This document shows positions 1 to 6,788 of a DNA stretch of 22,484 nucleotides, one piece after another. The translations under genes and the position numbers were made by a program. Numbering within the stretch: the first letter of the stretch is position 1; each line of letters opens with the position of its first letter. The notes beneath the pieces were generated by a model. That model was not told the origin of the DNA. It saw only the letters and a program-made list of their open reading frames with translations, and did not search any database. The DNA lies in contig JAMPAO010000039.1 of NCBI GenBank assembly GCA_023667165.1, forward strand, positions 1-22,484, read 5' to 3'. Source of the DNA: Ruminococcus sp. (GTDB lineage Bacteria > Bacillota > Clostridia > Oscillospirales > Ruminococcaceae).

Positions 1-2
1 TC

Positions 3-65
3 ATCGGGGAACAGCTTAAAAAAGAAAGGAGCGGCGAAAATGATAAAGCTGACATCGGTAACTAA
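3..65 (+). CDS. possible C-terminal tail of an upstream gene (partial)
   Basis: The third frame is open from the window edge to a TAA at 63-65 and reads IGEQLKKERSGENDKADIGN, a charged helical tail. If real, it overlaps the start of the ABC ATPase at 40. Ytr-like ABC operons usually begin with a GntR/YtrA-type regulator directly upstream, so such a tail would fit, but 20 residues cannot identify a family. The alternative is that the upstream gene ends at the TAA at 17-19 in frame 2, and this reading is chance. Low confidence. Confidence 0.3.
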   Translation: MGEQLKKERSGENDKADIGN

Positions 66-936
66 AAAATTCGGTGATTTTACCGCTTTGGACAATGTGG
101 ATCTGCTTATCCCCAAAGGTACATCCTTTGGACTTCTGGGATCGAACGGAGCGGGAAAATCGACCATACTCAGACTGCTTTCGGGCATTTACCGAAAGGA
201 CGGAGGCAGCGTTACTGTCGACGGCGAGGAGGTTTTCGACAATATTCCCGTAAAACAGAGGGTGTTTTTCATAAACGATGAAACCGTGCAGTTCGGCGGA
301 TTCACCTTGAAAACGCTGAAAAGCTATTACAAGGGTTTTTATCCCAACTTCTCCGAGGAGCTTTTCGAGGAGCTGAGAAAAAAGGTCGAGCTTCCGGAGG
401 ACAAGCGCATAGACCGTTTTTCCAAGGGCATGAAACGCCAGGCGATAGTTATAACGGGACTTGCCTGCAAAACGGATTACCTGCTGCTGGACGAAGCCTT
501 TGACGGACTTGATCCCACCATGAGGATAATCGTCAAGCGCATGCTGGTGGACGCCATGCTGGACAGAAAGCTGACCGCCGTTATTTCCTCGCATAATCTG
601 AAAGAGATAAACGAGGTCTGCGACAGCGTAGCTCTGCTTCATCAAGGAAAAATGCTCTTCAACCGCGACCTTGACAGTATCAAGGGAAATATTCACAAGG
701 TTCAGGCGGCTTTCGACAGGGAATACTCTAAGGAGGATTTTGAAAAATACGGCATCCTCCACTATTCCCGCAGCAAGAGCGTTCATTATATCATTATAAA
801 AGGCTCGGAGGAGGAGATAAGGGAGAAATTCAAGGATATGGATCCGGTGGTGTTCGATCTTATCCCTCTTACGCTGGAGGAAATATTTATTTATGAAATG
901 GAGGGACTGGGCTATGACGCAGGACAGCTTGATTAA
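40..936 (+). CDS. ABC transporter ATP-binding protein, YtrB-like
   Basis: A 298-aa cytoplasmic ATPase that would power the permease encoded immediately downstream. Visible motifs are Walker A GSNGAGKST (residues 34-42), a shortened signature FSKGMKRQ (127-134) in place of the canonical LSGGQ, Walker B LLLDEAFDGLD (148-158) and the switch histidine in SSH (H185). The FSKGMKRQ-type signature and a roughly 90-residue C-terminal extension after the ATPase core are usual in YtrB/EcsA-like exporters of Firmicutes. The start at 40 has a good ribosome binding site, AAAGGAG at 26-32. Its 3' end overlaps the permease, so the two are probably translationally coupled. The substrate cannot be told from the sequence; in Bacillus the YtrBCDEF system is linked to cell-wall antibiotics, which is only an analogy here. 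Confidence 0.9.
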   Translation: MIKLTSVTKKFGDFTALDNVDLLIPKGTSFGLLGSNGAGKSTILRLLSGIYRKDGGSVTVDGEEVFDNIPVKQRVFFINDETVQFGGFTLKTLKSYYKGFYPNFSEELFEELRKKVELPEDKRIDRFSKGMKRQAIVITGLACKTDYLLLDEAFDGLDPTMRIIVKRMLVDAMLDRKLTAVISSHNLKEINEVCDSVALLHQGKMLFNRDLDSIKGNIHKVQAAFDREYSKEDFEKYGILHYSRSKSVHYIIIKGSEEEIREKFKDMDPVVFDLIPLTLEEIFIYEMEGLGYDAGQLD

Positions 937-3490
937 TACATCGGAAAATATTTCTCTCGGCTCGGATAAAAAACAGCCGTTTTTCACAGCGGCAATGGGT
1001 CATAATTTCAGATCGAATATAAAGGAAAACATAAAGCTGTTTATCGTTCTAATCATGCTGCATTTTGCGGCGGCGCCGCTGATAGCTCTGTCGGCTGTGA
1101 TACAGATAGGCGTCACTAAATACAGTCCCGAGCTGGAGCTTTACATGGTGATAGGCGTATGCACTACGGGCGCGGCGGCGCTGGCGGGCATTTTATGCGT
1201 GATGAGCTGCTTTGATTACTTACACAAAAAATCGGCGGTGGATATGAAGCTCTGTCTGCCTATGTCCGTATCTCAAAGGTTCGTTTCGGACTTTTTCTCG
1301 GGACTGTTCATATATGTTGTTCCGTTTCTGCTCAATCAGGTGATAACATGGATCGTCATGCTCATAGGTCATCTTGCGTATGACGGCAAGACCTTTATCA
1401 GTCCCTACGATCCCGTGTATAACGAATGGACGGGCGCGTATGAGCCGATCGTGTGGGAATGCAATATATTTGAGGAAACCGCTCCCATTCTGTGGAGAGG
1501 CATACTGGGCGGCATAGCTCTTATGCTGATGTTCTATGTGTTTGCGGTGATAGTCGCAGGCTGCTGCGGAAGAGTGTTTGAATTCGCGGTGTATACGGTG
1601 CTTACAAATATCCTTGTACCGCTGACCTTGCTGGCATTGATAGCCGGTGTTACTAACAATGTGCAGGGAGTGGTTATGGAAAGCTATGCCTATATCGTTT
1701 CATACACCTCTCCCGGGGGAGGAGTTTACGGTCTGATAACCTCGATCGTCAATGATACAAATTTTACGGATATGTATTCATACGAAACGGTATATCCCGT
1801 AATGGAGGAGCTGTCGGGGACTGTGGATCCTCAGAGATTTTACTACTATTCCGATCTTACATTCGCAAAATGGACAGCCGTATTCTTTATCGTTACCGTT
1901 ATCCTCGGCGTGCTGTCGTATTTCATATACCGCAGGCGCAGCGCGGAGGACACGGGCAAGCCGATAGTTTTCAGCCTTTTCTATCACTTTATCATGACCC
2001 TTGCCATTGTCAGCATATCCTACGGCTTCATGCTCGACGGAATGGATTACGGCAGGATAGTCCCCATGGCGGTTACTGTCATGATAATATATCTGGTATT
2101 CCACGTAATACGCAAAAGAAGCTTCAAGGGTATCGTCAAAGCGTGCGTTATATGCGCGGGCACTCTGGTGCTGTCGGCAGGCTCCCTTATGCTCGTATAC
2201 CGTACCCACGGTCTGGGAGCTGAAAGTTACGTTCCCTCTCCGGATTCGGTGGCTTCGGTCAGCACGGACTATGCCGGTCTGTTTGTTTCAAGCTATCCCA
2301 GTATAATGGGACGTACGAGGGATCCCGAGATCATCAAGGCTGTGACCGAAGCGCACAGGCAAGCGGTGGAAAGCATTGACAGCGACGTACACAAAACCAC
2401 CGTTGCCGTTAAATACAAGCTCAAATCGGGAAGAACCGTGGTCAGAAGCCTGAACATACCCGACGAGGGCATACTGACTCTCAGCGCAGCAGACAGTACC
2501 GATTATATGAAAAAATTCAGAGCCTACAAAAACGCGGGAAATATTTCCGAATTGGAACAGTTTTACAAATACCGTTTGGAGAACAGCTTTGACGGCAATG
2601 AGCTTTACGTGTTGGTCGCTCCGCAGTTTTCCTATTCCTCAAGCAGCGTTTTATCAAGCAGTAACGCGGAAAAGCCGCTCACCGATCTGCCGGAGGATTT
2701 CTTTGCAAAGCTGGCGGAGTATATGGCGGAGGATATCATAAACGAAGCCGAGGAGGATTATTTCACTCCCAAAGGCAATGTCTGGTCGCTGTGGAGCGTA
2801 GGCTACCGCATTGAGATCAAGGAAAATTATGTAAATACCCTTGCATATTTAAAACAGTGCGGCTTTGAGGAGCTGCCCGAGCTGGACGTAAATCTTACGG
2901 AGCGTTTACTTGCGGACTTCGGCGTGATGATGGGAAATACGGCTCTCAGCGAATATCTTGACGGAAAGGATTATGTTACCTGCCCTGCTCTTTATCCCAT
3001 GTCAGACGACGAATATTATTACGGAAACGGCAGATTTGCCCAGGCGATCGGCTGTTCGGAAAAGCTTTCCGCCGAGCTGTCCGAACTGCTGGCATGCTCG
3101 TACAAAACGTATAAAACCGATGAAAGCTGTTATACTATATTCGTGAACGGAAACGGTGCGGTCATTCCGCCCGAGTATTCCGTAAGGGCGGAAAAGGTGT
3201 ATATATGCCTTGCCGTAAAAACGGCGGAGGCTGCGGCGGATCGGATCGAACGGAACACTTTGACTGACGCCTTGGATGCAGTGACCGTCTACGGCATTGT
3301 CGATACCGCAATATCCAAAGAATATTATATGCAGGATTACGACAGCGACCGCCACGGCAGCTTCTTAAAGGGATTTATGGAATTCTACGGAGAAGAAAGG
3401 ATCATCGCCGCCCTAAAGGAATATTACCCAGAAAATTACGGGGAGCTTTACAGCTTGCTTAAAGCGCAGGCGGCGGAAAGCGCGTCTTAA
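914..3490 (+). CDS. ABC transporter permease with large extracytoplasmic C-terminal domain
   Basis: Membrane partner of the preceding ATPase. The frame is open from an ATG at 893, but the ATG at 914 has the strong ribosome binding site GGAGGG (900-905) eight bases upstream, so I place the start there (858 aa). Either way the start lies inside the ATPase gene, which ends at 936. About nine hydrophobic segments occupy the N-terminal half, among them LFIVLIMLHFAAAPLIAL and WTAVFFIVTVILGVLSYFIY. The last one (near 2120-2200) is followed by some 420 residues that are hydrophilic and rich in Tyr, Glu and Ser, with no further membrane span. That tail is predicted to be outside the cell and is far longer than in a typical Ytr permease. 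I recognise no domain in it; peptide or envelope sensing is a guess. A stem-loop at 3516-3548 may end the transcript. Confidence 0.8.
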   Translation: MTQDSLINTSENISLGSDKKQPFFTAAMGHNFRSNIKENIKLFIVLIMLHFAAAPLIALSAVIQIGVTKYSPELELYMVIGVCTTGAAALAGILCVMSCFDYLHKKSAVDMKLCLPMSVSQRFVSDFFSGLFIYVVPFLLNQVITWIVMLIGHLAYDGKTFISPYDPVYNEWTGAYEPIVWECNIFEETAPILWRGILGGIALMLMFYVFAVIVAGCCGRVFEFAVYTVLTNILVPLTLLALIAGVTNNVQGVVMESYAYIVSYTSPGGGVYGLITSIVNDTNFTDMYSYETVYPVMEELSGTVDPQRFYYYSDLTFAKWTAVFFIVTVILGVLSYFIYRRRSAEDTGKPIVFSLFYHFIMTLAIVSISYGFMLDGMDYGRIVPMAVTVMIIYLVFHVIRKRSFKGIVKACVICAGTLVLSAGSLMLVYRTHGLGAESYVPSPDSVASVSTDYAGLFVSSYPSIMGRTRDPEIIKAVTEAHRQAVESIDSDVHKTTVAVKYKLKSGRTVVRSLNIPDEGILTLSAADSTDYMKKFRAYKNAGNISELEQFYKYRLENSFDGNELYVLVAPQFSYSSSSVLSSSNAEKPLTDLPEDFFAKLAEYMAEDIINEAEEDYFTPKGNVWSLWSVGYRIEIKENYVNTLAYLKQCGFEELPELDVNLTERLLADFGVMMGNTALSEYLDGKDYVTCPALYPMSDDEYYYGNGRFAQAIGCSEKLSAELSELLACSYKTYKTDESCYTIFVNGNGAVIPPEYSVRAEKVYICLAVKTAEAAADRIERNTLTDALDAVTVYGIVDTAISKEYYMQDYDSDRHGSFLKGFMEFYGEERIIAALKEYYPENYGELYSLLKAQAAESAS

Positions 3491-3515
3491 AACAACGGGA
3501 ATAAAAAGGGTTTGC

Positions 3516-3548
3516 AGCCGCCGTGACTTATTGGACGGTACGGCGGCT
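3516..3548 (+). terminator. stem-loop after the ABC permease, weak terminator
   Basis: AGCCGCCGT (3516-3524) pairs perfectly with ACGGCGGCT (3540-3548) around a 15-base loop, 26 bases after the permease stop. What follows is TGATTTCCC, so the T tract is poor. It may act as a weak or Rho-assisted terminator. Confidence 0.4.
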
Positions 3549-3583
3549 TGATTTCCCGATCCGTTTGCCGAAACGAACGTTCA

Positions 3584-3601
3584 TGCTTTTTGCAAAAAGC
3601 A
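3584..3601. repeat. 18-bp perfect palindrome upstream of lipoprotein gene
   Basis: TGCTTTTTGCAAAAAGCA is self-complementary over all 18 bases. It sits 55 bases before the lipoprotein start at 3656. It could be an operator, but no second copy was seen in the window. Confidence 0.5.
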
Positions 3602-3655
3602 GTCGGATAAAAAAACGCAGGGCGGATCTGCTTCTGCGGGAAAGGAATTACGGCA

Positions 3656-4024
3656 ATGAAGATATACAAAAAAAACGCCGTGCTGCTCGCATTGTGTATG
3701 TCGGGACTGATGCTTACCGCCTGCGGCTCCAAAAATAACGGGCAGGATACGGATACAGGCACGGCAACAACGCCCTCGGCGGCAAATACGAGCGCTGCCG
3801 CGGACGACGGAGCAGACGGCTCCCGTTCCTCGGACGGAGCGGCTTCGGACGGTTCCGATACCATGACCGGCGATATTGACGGAGACGGTTTTATCGAGGA
3901 CGCGGTCCACGACGCGGAGGATATCGTTGACGACGCCGTAAACGGCGCGGAGGATATCCTGGACGATATCACTCCCGGGGAACATGACGACGATACAATG
4001 ACTACCACGGACAACAACGGCTGA
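3656..4024 (+). CDS. small acidic lipoprotein with an incomplete Ca-binding-like loop
   Basis: A 122-aa secreted lipoprotein. The signal peptide is MKIYKKN followed by a hydrophobic core, and the lipobox LTAC places the lipidated cysteine at residue 23. The mature part is low complexity: Asp, Ala, Thr and Ser rich and strongly acidic. Residues 73-82 read DIDGDGFIED, which matches the first positions of an EF-hand/dockerin calcium loop (D1, D3, D5, G6, I8), but position 12 is Val rather than Asp/Glu. After it come two near-repeats, DAVHDAEDIVD and DAVNGAEDILD. The ribosome binding site AAAGGAA lies eight bases before the ATG. It stands alone, with its own terminator at 4047-4081. No function is recognised; calcium or cation binding at the cell surface is an inference from composition. 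Confidence 0.75.
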   Translation: MKIYKKNAVLLALCMSGLMLTACGSKNNGQDTDTGTATTPSAANTSAAADDGADGSRSSDGAASDGSDTMTGDIDGDGFIEDAVHDAEDIVDDAVNGAEDILDDITPGEHDDDTMTTTDNNG

Positions 4025-4046
4025 TATTCAAGATAATGCATAAAGA

Positions 4047-4081
4047 GCTGCCGCATATCAAAATGCGGCAGCCTCTTTTTG
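4047..4081 (+). terminator. strong intrinsic terminator shared by convergent genes
   Basis: GCTGCCGCAT (4047-4056) and ATGCGGCAGC (4063-4072) form a perfect 10-bp stem with loop ATCAAA, followed by CTCTTTTT. It ends the lipoprotein transcript. The minus-strand gene at 4083-4301 stops two bases away, and the minus strand reads TCTTTA after the stem, so it probably works in both directions. Confidence 0.85.
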
Positions 4082-4082
4082 T

Positions 4083-4301
4083 CTACAGCTCAAATTCCCT
4101 GTCCATGACCGTTACTATAACGCCGTCGCCCTCCCGTCTTATGTCGAAAAGCGTTATTTTGCTTACGCTTATTTTGTTGTGGCAGTTCACGCTGACCACT
4201 GCGCCGCCTGCGGCAAGAGCGCATACAGCCGCCGCAAACACCGCAGCGACCTTGGCGCGGTATGCAAATTTCCTTTTTCTTTGATATGCTGCGTTTGTCA
4301 T
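4083..4301 (-). CDS. small single-span membrane protein, unknown function
   Basis: A 72-aa protein on the minus strand. It has a basic N-terminus (QRKRKFAYRAK), one strongly hydrophobic Ala/Val-rich segment (about residues 18-39) and a short C-terminal part with alternating charged and hydrophobic residues, KITLFDIRREGDGVIVTVMD, that looks beta-like. The ATG at 4299-4301 is preceded on the minus strand by a good ribosome binding site (GAAAGGAA, nine bases away), which supports translation. The stop abuts the bidirectional terminator. The MITE-like element at 4326-4480 lies directly upstream, so the promoter must be within or beyond it. I do not recognise the family; topology is probably N-in with the C-terminal part outside. 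Confidence 0.65.
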   Translation of the reverse strand: MTNAAYQRKRKFAYRAKVAAVFAAAVCALAAGGAVVSVNCHNKISVSKITLFDIRREGDGVIVTVMDREFEL

Positions 4302-4325
4302 TTTTTACGTTCCTTTCTTTCAGAG

Positions 4326-4480
4326 CCTGTTCAGTATCTCGGCGTGTGCGGATCTTCGAGCATAATTTTGCCGGGAACAAGGAAAAACGACGCAGGAATA
4401 CTTGATGTATTTCAAGGAGTTTTGACGGTGTTATCGGTAAAATTTGCCGAAAAGACGTGCGCGGTGAGATACTGAACAGG
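4326..4480. repeat. 155-bp MITE-like inverted-repeat element
   Basis: The element is bounded by a perfect 15-bp terminal inverted repeat: CCTGTTCAGTATCTC (4326-4340) and GAGATACTGAACAGG (4466-4480). Inside are second, nearly symmetric arms: AATTTTGCCG (4364-4373) and CGGTAAAATT (4435-4444), pairing over 10 bp with one G-U. The arms are separated from the ends by 23 and 21 bases. No coding frame inside it looks real. The symmetry suggests a non-autonomous mobile element or a large intergenic hairpin. I have the impression that similar segments recur in clostridial genomes, but I cannot search for that here. No convincing target-site duplication was seen. Confidence 0.6.
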
Positions 4481-4552
4481 TTATTAGGGAAAATTACGCT
4501 CAAAAATTCGCACACCGGCTTTATGTGAGTACGCTCTGCCTGCAGCCTTGTT

Positions 4553-5908
4553 TTAACCGTACATTTCCCGATTTTCCGCAGTGCTGATAAGGGCGTCGGA
4601 TATGGCGTCGGCGGTGAGCCTGCCCGCGTATACCGCTTGGCTCAGGCTGTTGCCGTGACCTCCGATCTCCAGAAGCAGGGAGCCTGTGGTCAGATCCTGA
4701 TTGTATTTCCTGTAATCGTAAAGCACGGGGCGGGTAAGTCCCGGGTATGCGCTTTCCATGTACTGATCGAAAAGAGCGGCGGTGCGGAGATTTTTCATGC
4801 ATTCGGGCATTCCCATAGTGCCGTCGTCGCAGCCGCAGATGATCATTACCTGCGCGCAGCTTTTTCCGTTTATCTCCGCAGTGGGAGCGATTATCTCCCC
4901 ACCCTCCCTTTCGATGGCGTCGCGGTGGACGTCGAGGACTACCTTTATGGACGGATATTTTTCCAGAATATCCGTCACCGTCGCTCTGCTGCGGTCGTAA
5001 GAGCCGTTGTAGGACGGGTGATCGTGTACGGTGGTATCGTGATAAACCCGTATCCCCCTGCTTTCAAAGACCTCCGTCATGGCGTTTCCGACGGCGGTCA
5101 TATTTTTATCGCTGTCGGTGGTGCGGAAAATGTAAGACTTGTCGTAATACTCCGTATTTTCGGGCTGATAGCTTTCGGTTGTGTGGGTGTGCATTATCAG
5201 TACCTGGGGGAGATCCTCGGGAGCGTCAAGCGTAATGCCGAAATCCGGAGCGAGAAGCGCGTTTGCGAGGATCTCCTCTCTGCCGAGGCTCGTTACGTTC
5301 CTAAGCTGTCCGCCCGAAGGCAGGTCGATGTAATTTTCCCCTTTTCCGAAGGTGTACGTTATGGGCGTTACTATCCCGTCCGCCCCGAAGCTTTCGGGGT
5401 AGGGAAGCTCCGATACCGCGTCCTCTGAAACGCCGCCGGCGTTCTCGGACGGCGGAGGGAGAAAATCCTCGGAAAAATATTCCTCGTTCAGCGACGACGG
5501 CATTCTTGCCGCTCCCTGCGAGAGCATGAGCATATCGTCCTCCGACGATACCGTTATCATTGAGCCGCCGTTAATAGAATTATTGACTGTATTTTCATTT
5601 TCATACATATTTTGAGTTTCGTCGGTGAATTTTTTGAAGCTGCGGGAAATAATATCTGTAATGCCGACGGTTTCGGCTTTGGCGCAAAGCCGCGATACAG
5701 CCGCCGCGCCCTTTAAAGCGGAAGCCGCCGTATCGCCCTGCGGTTCTCCGCCCTCGGGAAATGCGCACCACACCGCCAGAAGAGCTATCCCCGCCGCGGA
5801 AAGAGCTTTTCTTCCGATCAACGGTTTTTTGGGGGTATTACGGGGAATTCTTTTCACATGATATACTCTTACGCTGCCTGCAGGAAAACGTTTTTCTTTT
5901 TCGGTCAT
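4553..5908 (-). CDS. spoIIP: stage II sporulation protein P (SpoIIP), peptidoglycan hydrolase
   Basis: SpoIIP is the amidase/endopeptidase of the DMP complex (with SpoIID and SpoIIM) that thins septal peptidoglycan and drives engulfment during sporulation. The 451-aa product has a basic N-terminus and one membrane span (about residues 33-51). A long low-complexity linker follows, then the catalytic domain from about residue 200. Diagnostic motifs are IMHTHTTESY (His240, His242, Glu245), DVHRDAI (His328) and LLLEIGGHGNS (Glu414), which supply the zinc-site and catalytic residues in this family. The minus-strand ribosome binding site AAAGGA lies nine bases upstream of the ATG. It is monocistronic and divergent from the TerD operon. 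Its presence says the host, or a recent ancestor, forms endospores. The linker at residues 100-180 is unlike that of Bacillus; otherwise it is a regular family member. Confidence 0.95.
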   Translation of the reverse strand: MTEKEKRFPAGSVRVYHVKRIPRNTPKKPLIGRKALSAAGIALLAVWCAFPEGGEPQGDTAASALKGAAAVSRLCAKAETVGITDIISRSFKKFTDETQNMYENENTVNNSINGGSMITVSSEDDMLMLSQGAARMPSSLNEEYFSEDFLPPPSENAGGVSEDAVSELPYPESFGADGIVTPITYTFGKGENYIDLPSGGQLRNVTSLGREEILANALLAPDFGITLDAPEDLPQVLIMHTHTTESYQPENTEYYDKSYIFRTTDSDKNMTAVGNAMTEVFESRGIRVYHDTTVHDHPSYNGSYDRSRATVTDILEKYPSIKVVLDVHRDAIEREGGEIIAPTAEINGKSCAQVMIICGCDDGTMGMPECMKNLRTAALFDQYMESAYPGLTRPVLYDYRKYNQDLTTGSLLLEIGGHGNSLSQAVYAGRLTADAISDALISTAENREMYG

Positions 5909-6011
5909 TGTTATCAGTCCTTTGCTTTATATTTTTTACTACAAAATATATGCCGGAAACTGCGCTCGTATGACGGAATGGGAAAAATTTGCAGACGGCT
6001 CATGTTTTCTA

Positions 6012-6040
6012 TTGACTTAAAGCGACAGAAATGGTATAAT
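6012..6040 (+). promoter_or_regulatory. strong sigma-A promoter of the TerD operon
   Basis: TTGACT (6012-6017) and TATAAT (6035-6040) are separated by exactly 17 bases, with TGG before the -10 (extended -10). Transcription should start near 6047, giving a leader of about 60 bases before the TerD start at 6106. It is the best promoter in the window together with that of the transposase. Confidence 0.85.
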
Positions 6041-6048
6041 GTGAAAAG

Positions 6049-6065
6049 AAGCGCGGACCGCGCTT
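6049..6065. repeat. 17-bp palindrome at the start of the TerD-operon leader
   Basis: AAGCGCGGACCGCGCTT is perfectly symmetric about the central A. It lies just after the predicted transcription start. In DNA it could be an operator; in RNA it would be a short GC-rich hairpin at the 5' end that stabilises the message. There is no T tract after it, so it is not an attenuator. Confidence 0.5.
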
Positions 6066-6105
6066 AACGGATCCGCTTCGATAATTCCGATATGGAGGTA
6101 TTGTT

Positions 6106-6684
6106 ATGCCCGTAAGTTTGCAAAAGGGTCAGAAGGTTGACCTTACAAAAGGAAATCCCGGACTTAAAAAGATAATGGTGGGTCTTGGCTGGGACGTTAA
6201 TCAGTATGATAACGGAGCTGATTTCGATCTCGACGCCTGCGCTTTTCTGCTCGGAGATAACGGAAAAGTGCCGAGAGATGAGGATTTTGTTTTTTACGGT
6301 AATTTGAAGCACGACAGCGAGGCTGTGATCCATCAGGGTGATAATCTCACAGGCGAGGGAGAGGGCGACGACGAGCTTATAGAGGTAGATCTTGCAAGGA
6401 TCCCGCCCAATATAAACAAGGTAGTGTTTACAGTCACCATATACGACGCGGACGTGCGCAGACAGAATTTCGGTCAGGTGTCAAACGCCTATATCAGAAT
6501 AGTCGACGAGGTCAGCGGCAGCGAGATCATACGTTACGATCTGGGAGAGGATTTTTCCATTGAAACCGCGCTTGTGGTGGGGGAGATATACCGGCACGGC
6601 GGGGAATGGAAATTCAACGCCGTGGGCAGCGGCTTCAACGGAGGACTTAAGGCTCTCTGTCTGCAATACGGGGTCAACGTATGA
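6106..6684 (+). CDS. TerD-family Ca2+-binding stress protein (first copy)
   Basis: A 192-aa cytoplasmic protein of the TerD/TerE/CABP superfamily. It begins with the hallmark LQKGQKVDLTKGNPGL and continues with VGLGWD, DFDLDACAFLL (Asp39, Asp41, Asp43) and GDNLTGEGEGDDE (78-90). The acidic side chains in the last two motifs form the paired calcium sites known from TerD structures. These proteins belong to tellurite, phage and oxidative stress responses, and calcium is thought to trigger their assembly. The ribosome binding site GGAGG (6094-6098) is well placed. It is the first gene of an operon with a Ca2+ ATPase, an AIM24 protein and a second TerD. It is full length with no missing ligand seen. 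Tellurite resistance itself should not be assumed. Confidence 0.92.
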   Translation: MPVSLQKGQKVDLTKGNPGLKKIMVGLGWDVNQYDNGADFDLDACAFLLGDNGKVPRDEDFVFYGNLKHDSEAVIHQGDNLTGEGEGDDELIEVDLARIPPNINKVVFTVTIYDADVRRQNFGQVSNAYIRIVDEVSGSEIIRYDLGEDFSIETALVVGEIYRHGGEWKFNAVGSGFNGGLKALCLQYGVNV

Positions 6685-6788
6685 GAATAGCGCACTCCGG
6701 TGGTGATGACAGCGAAAAGAATGAATATCAGATTTAAATGCAGGCTGCGGCGACAATGCCGCCGCGAAAATCAACAGGAGGAAAAATA

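Noticed and set aside
16..987. Long minus-strand open frame (323 codons) opposite the ABC ATPase
   Set aside because: It is the antisense shadow of a gene with full ABC motifs; its translation shows no family features and it has no ribosome binding site.
3575..3582. GAACGTTC as a LexA (SOS) box
   Set aside because: The Firmicute LexA site needs a four-base spacer between the half-sites (CGAAC-N4-GTTCG); here there is none.
5960..5975. CATACGA on the minus strand as a possible sigma-E -10 box for spoIIP
   Set aside because: spoIIP is under sigma-E in Bacillus, so it was considered, but I found no convincing matching -35 at the right distance.
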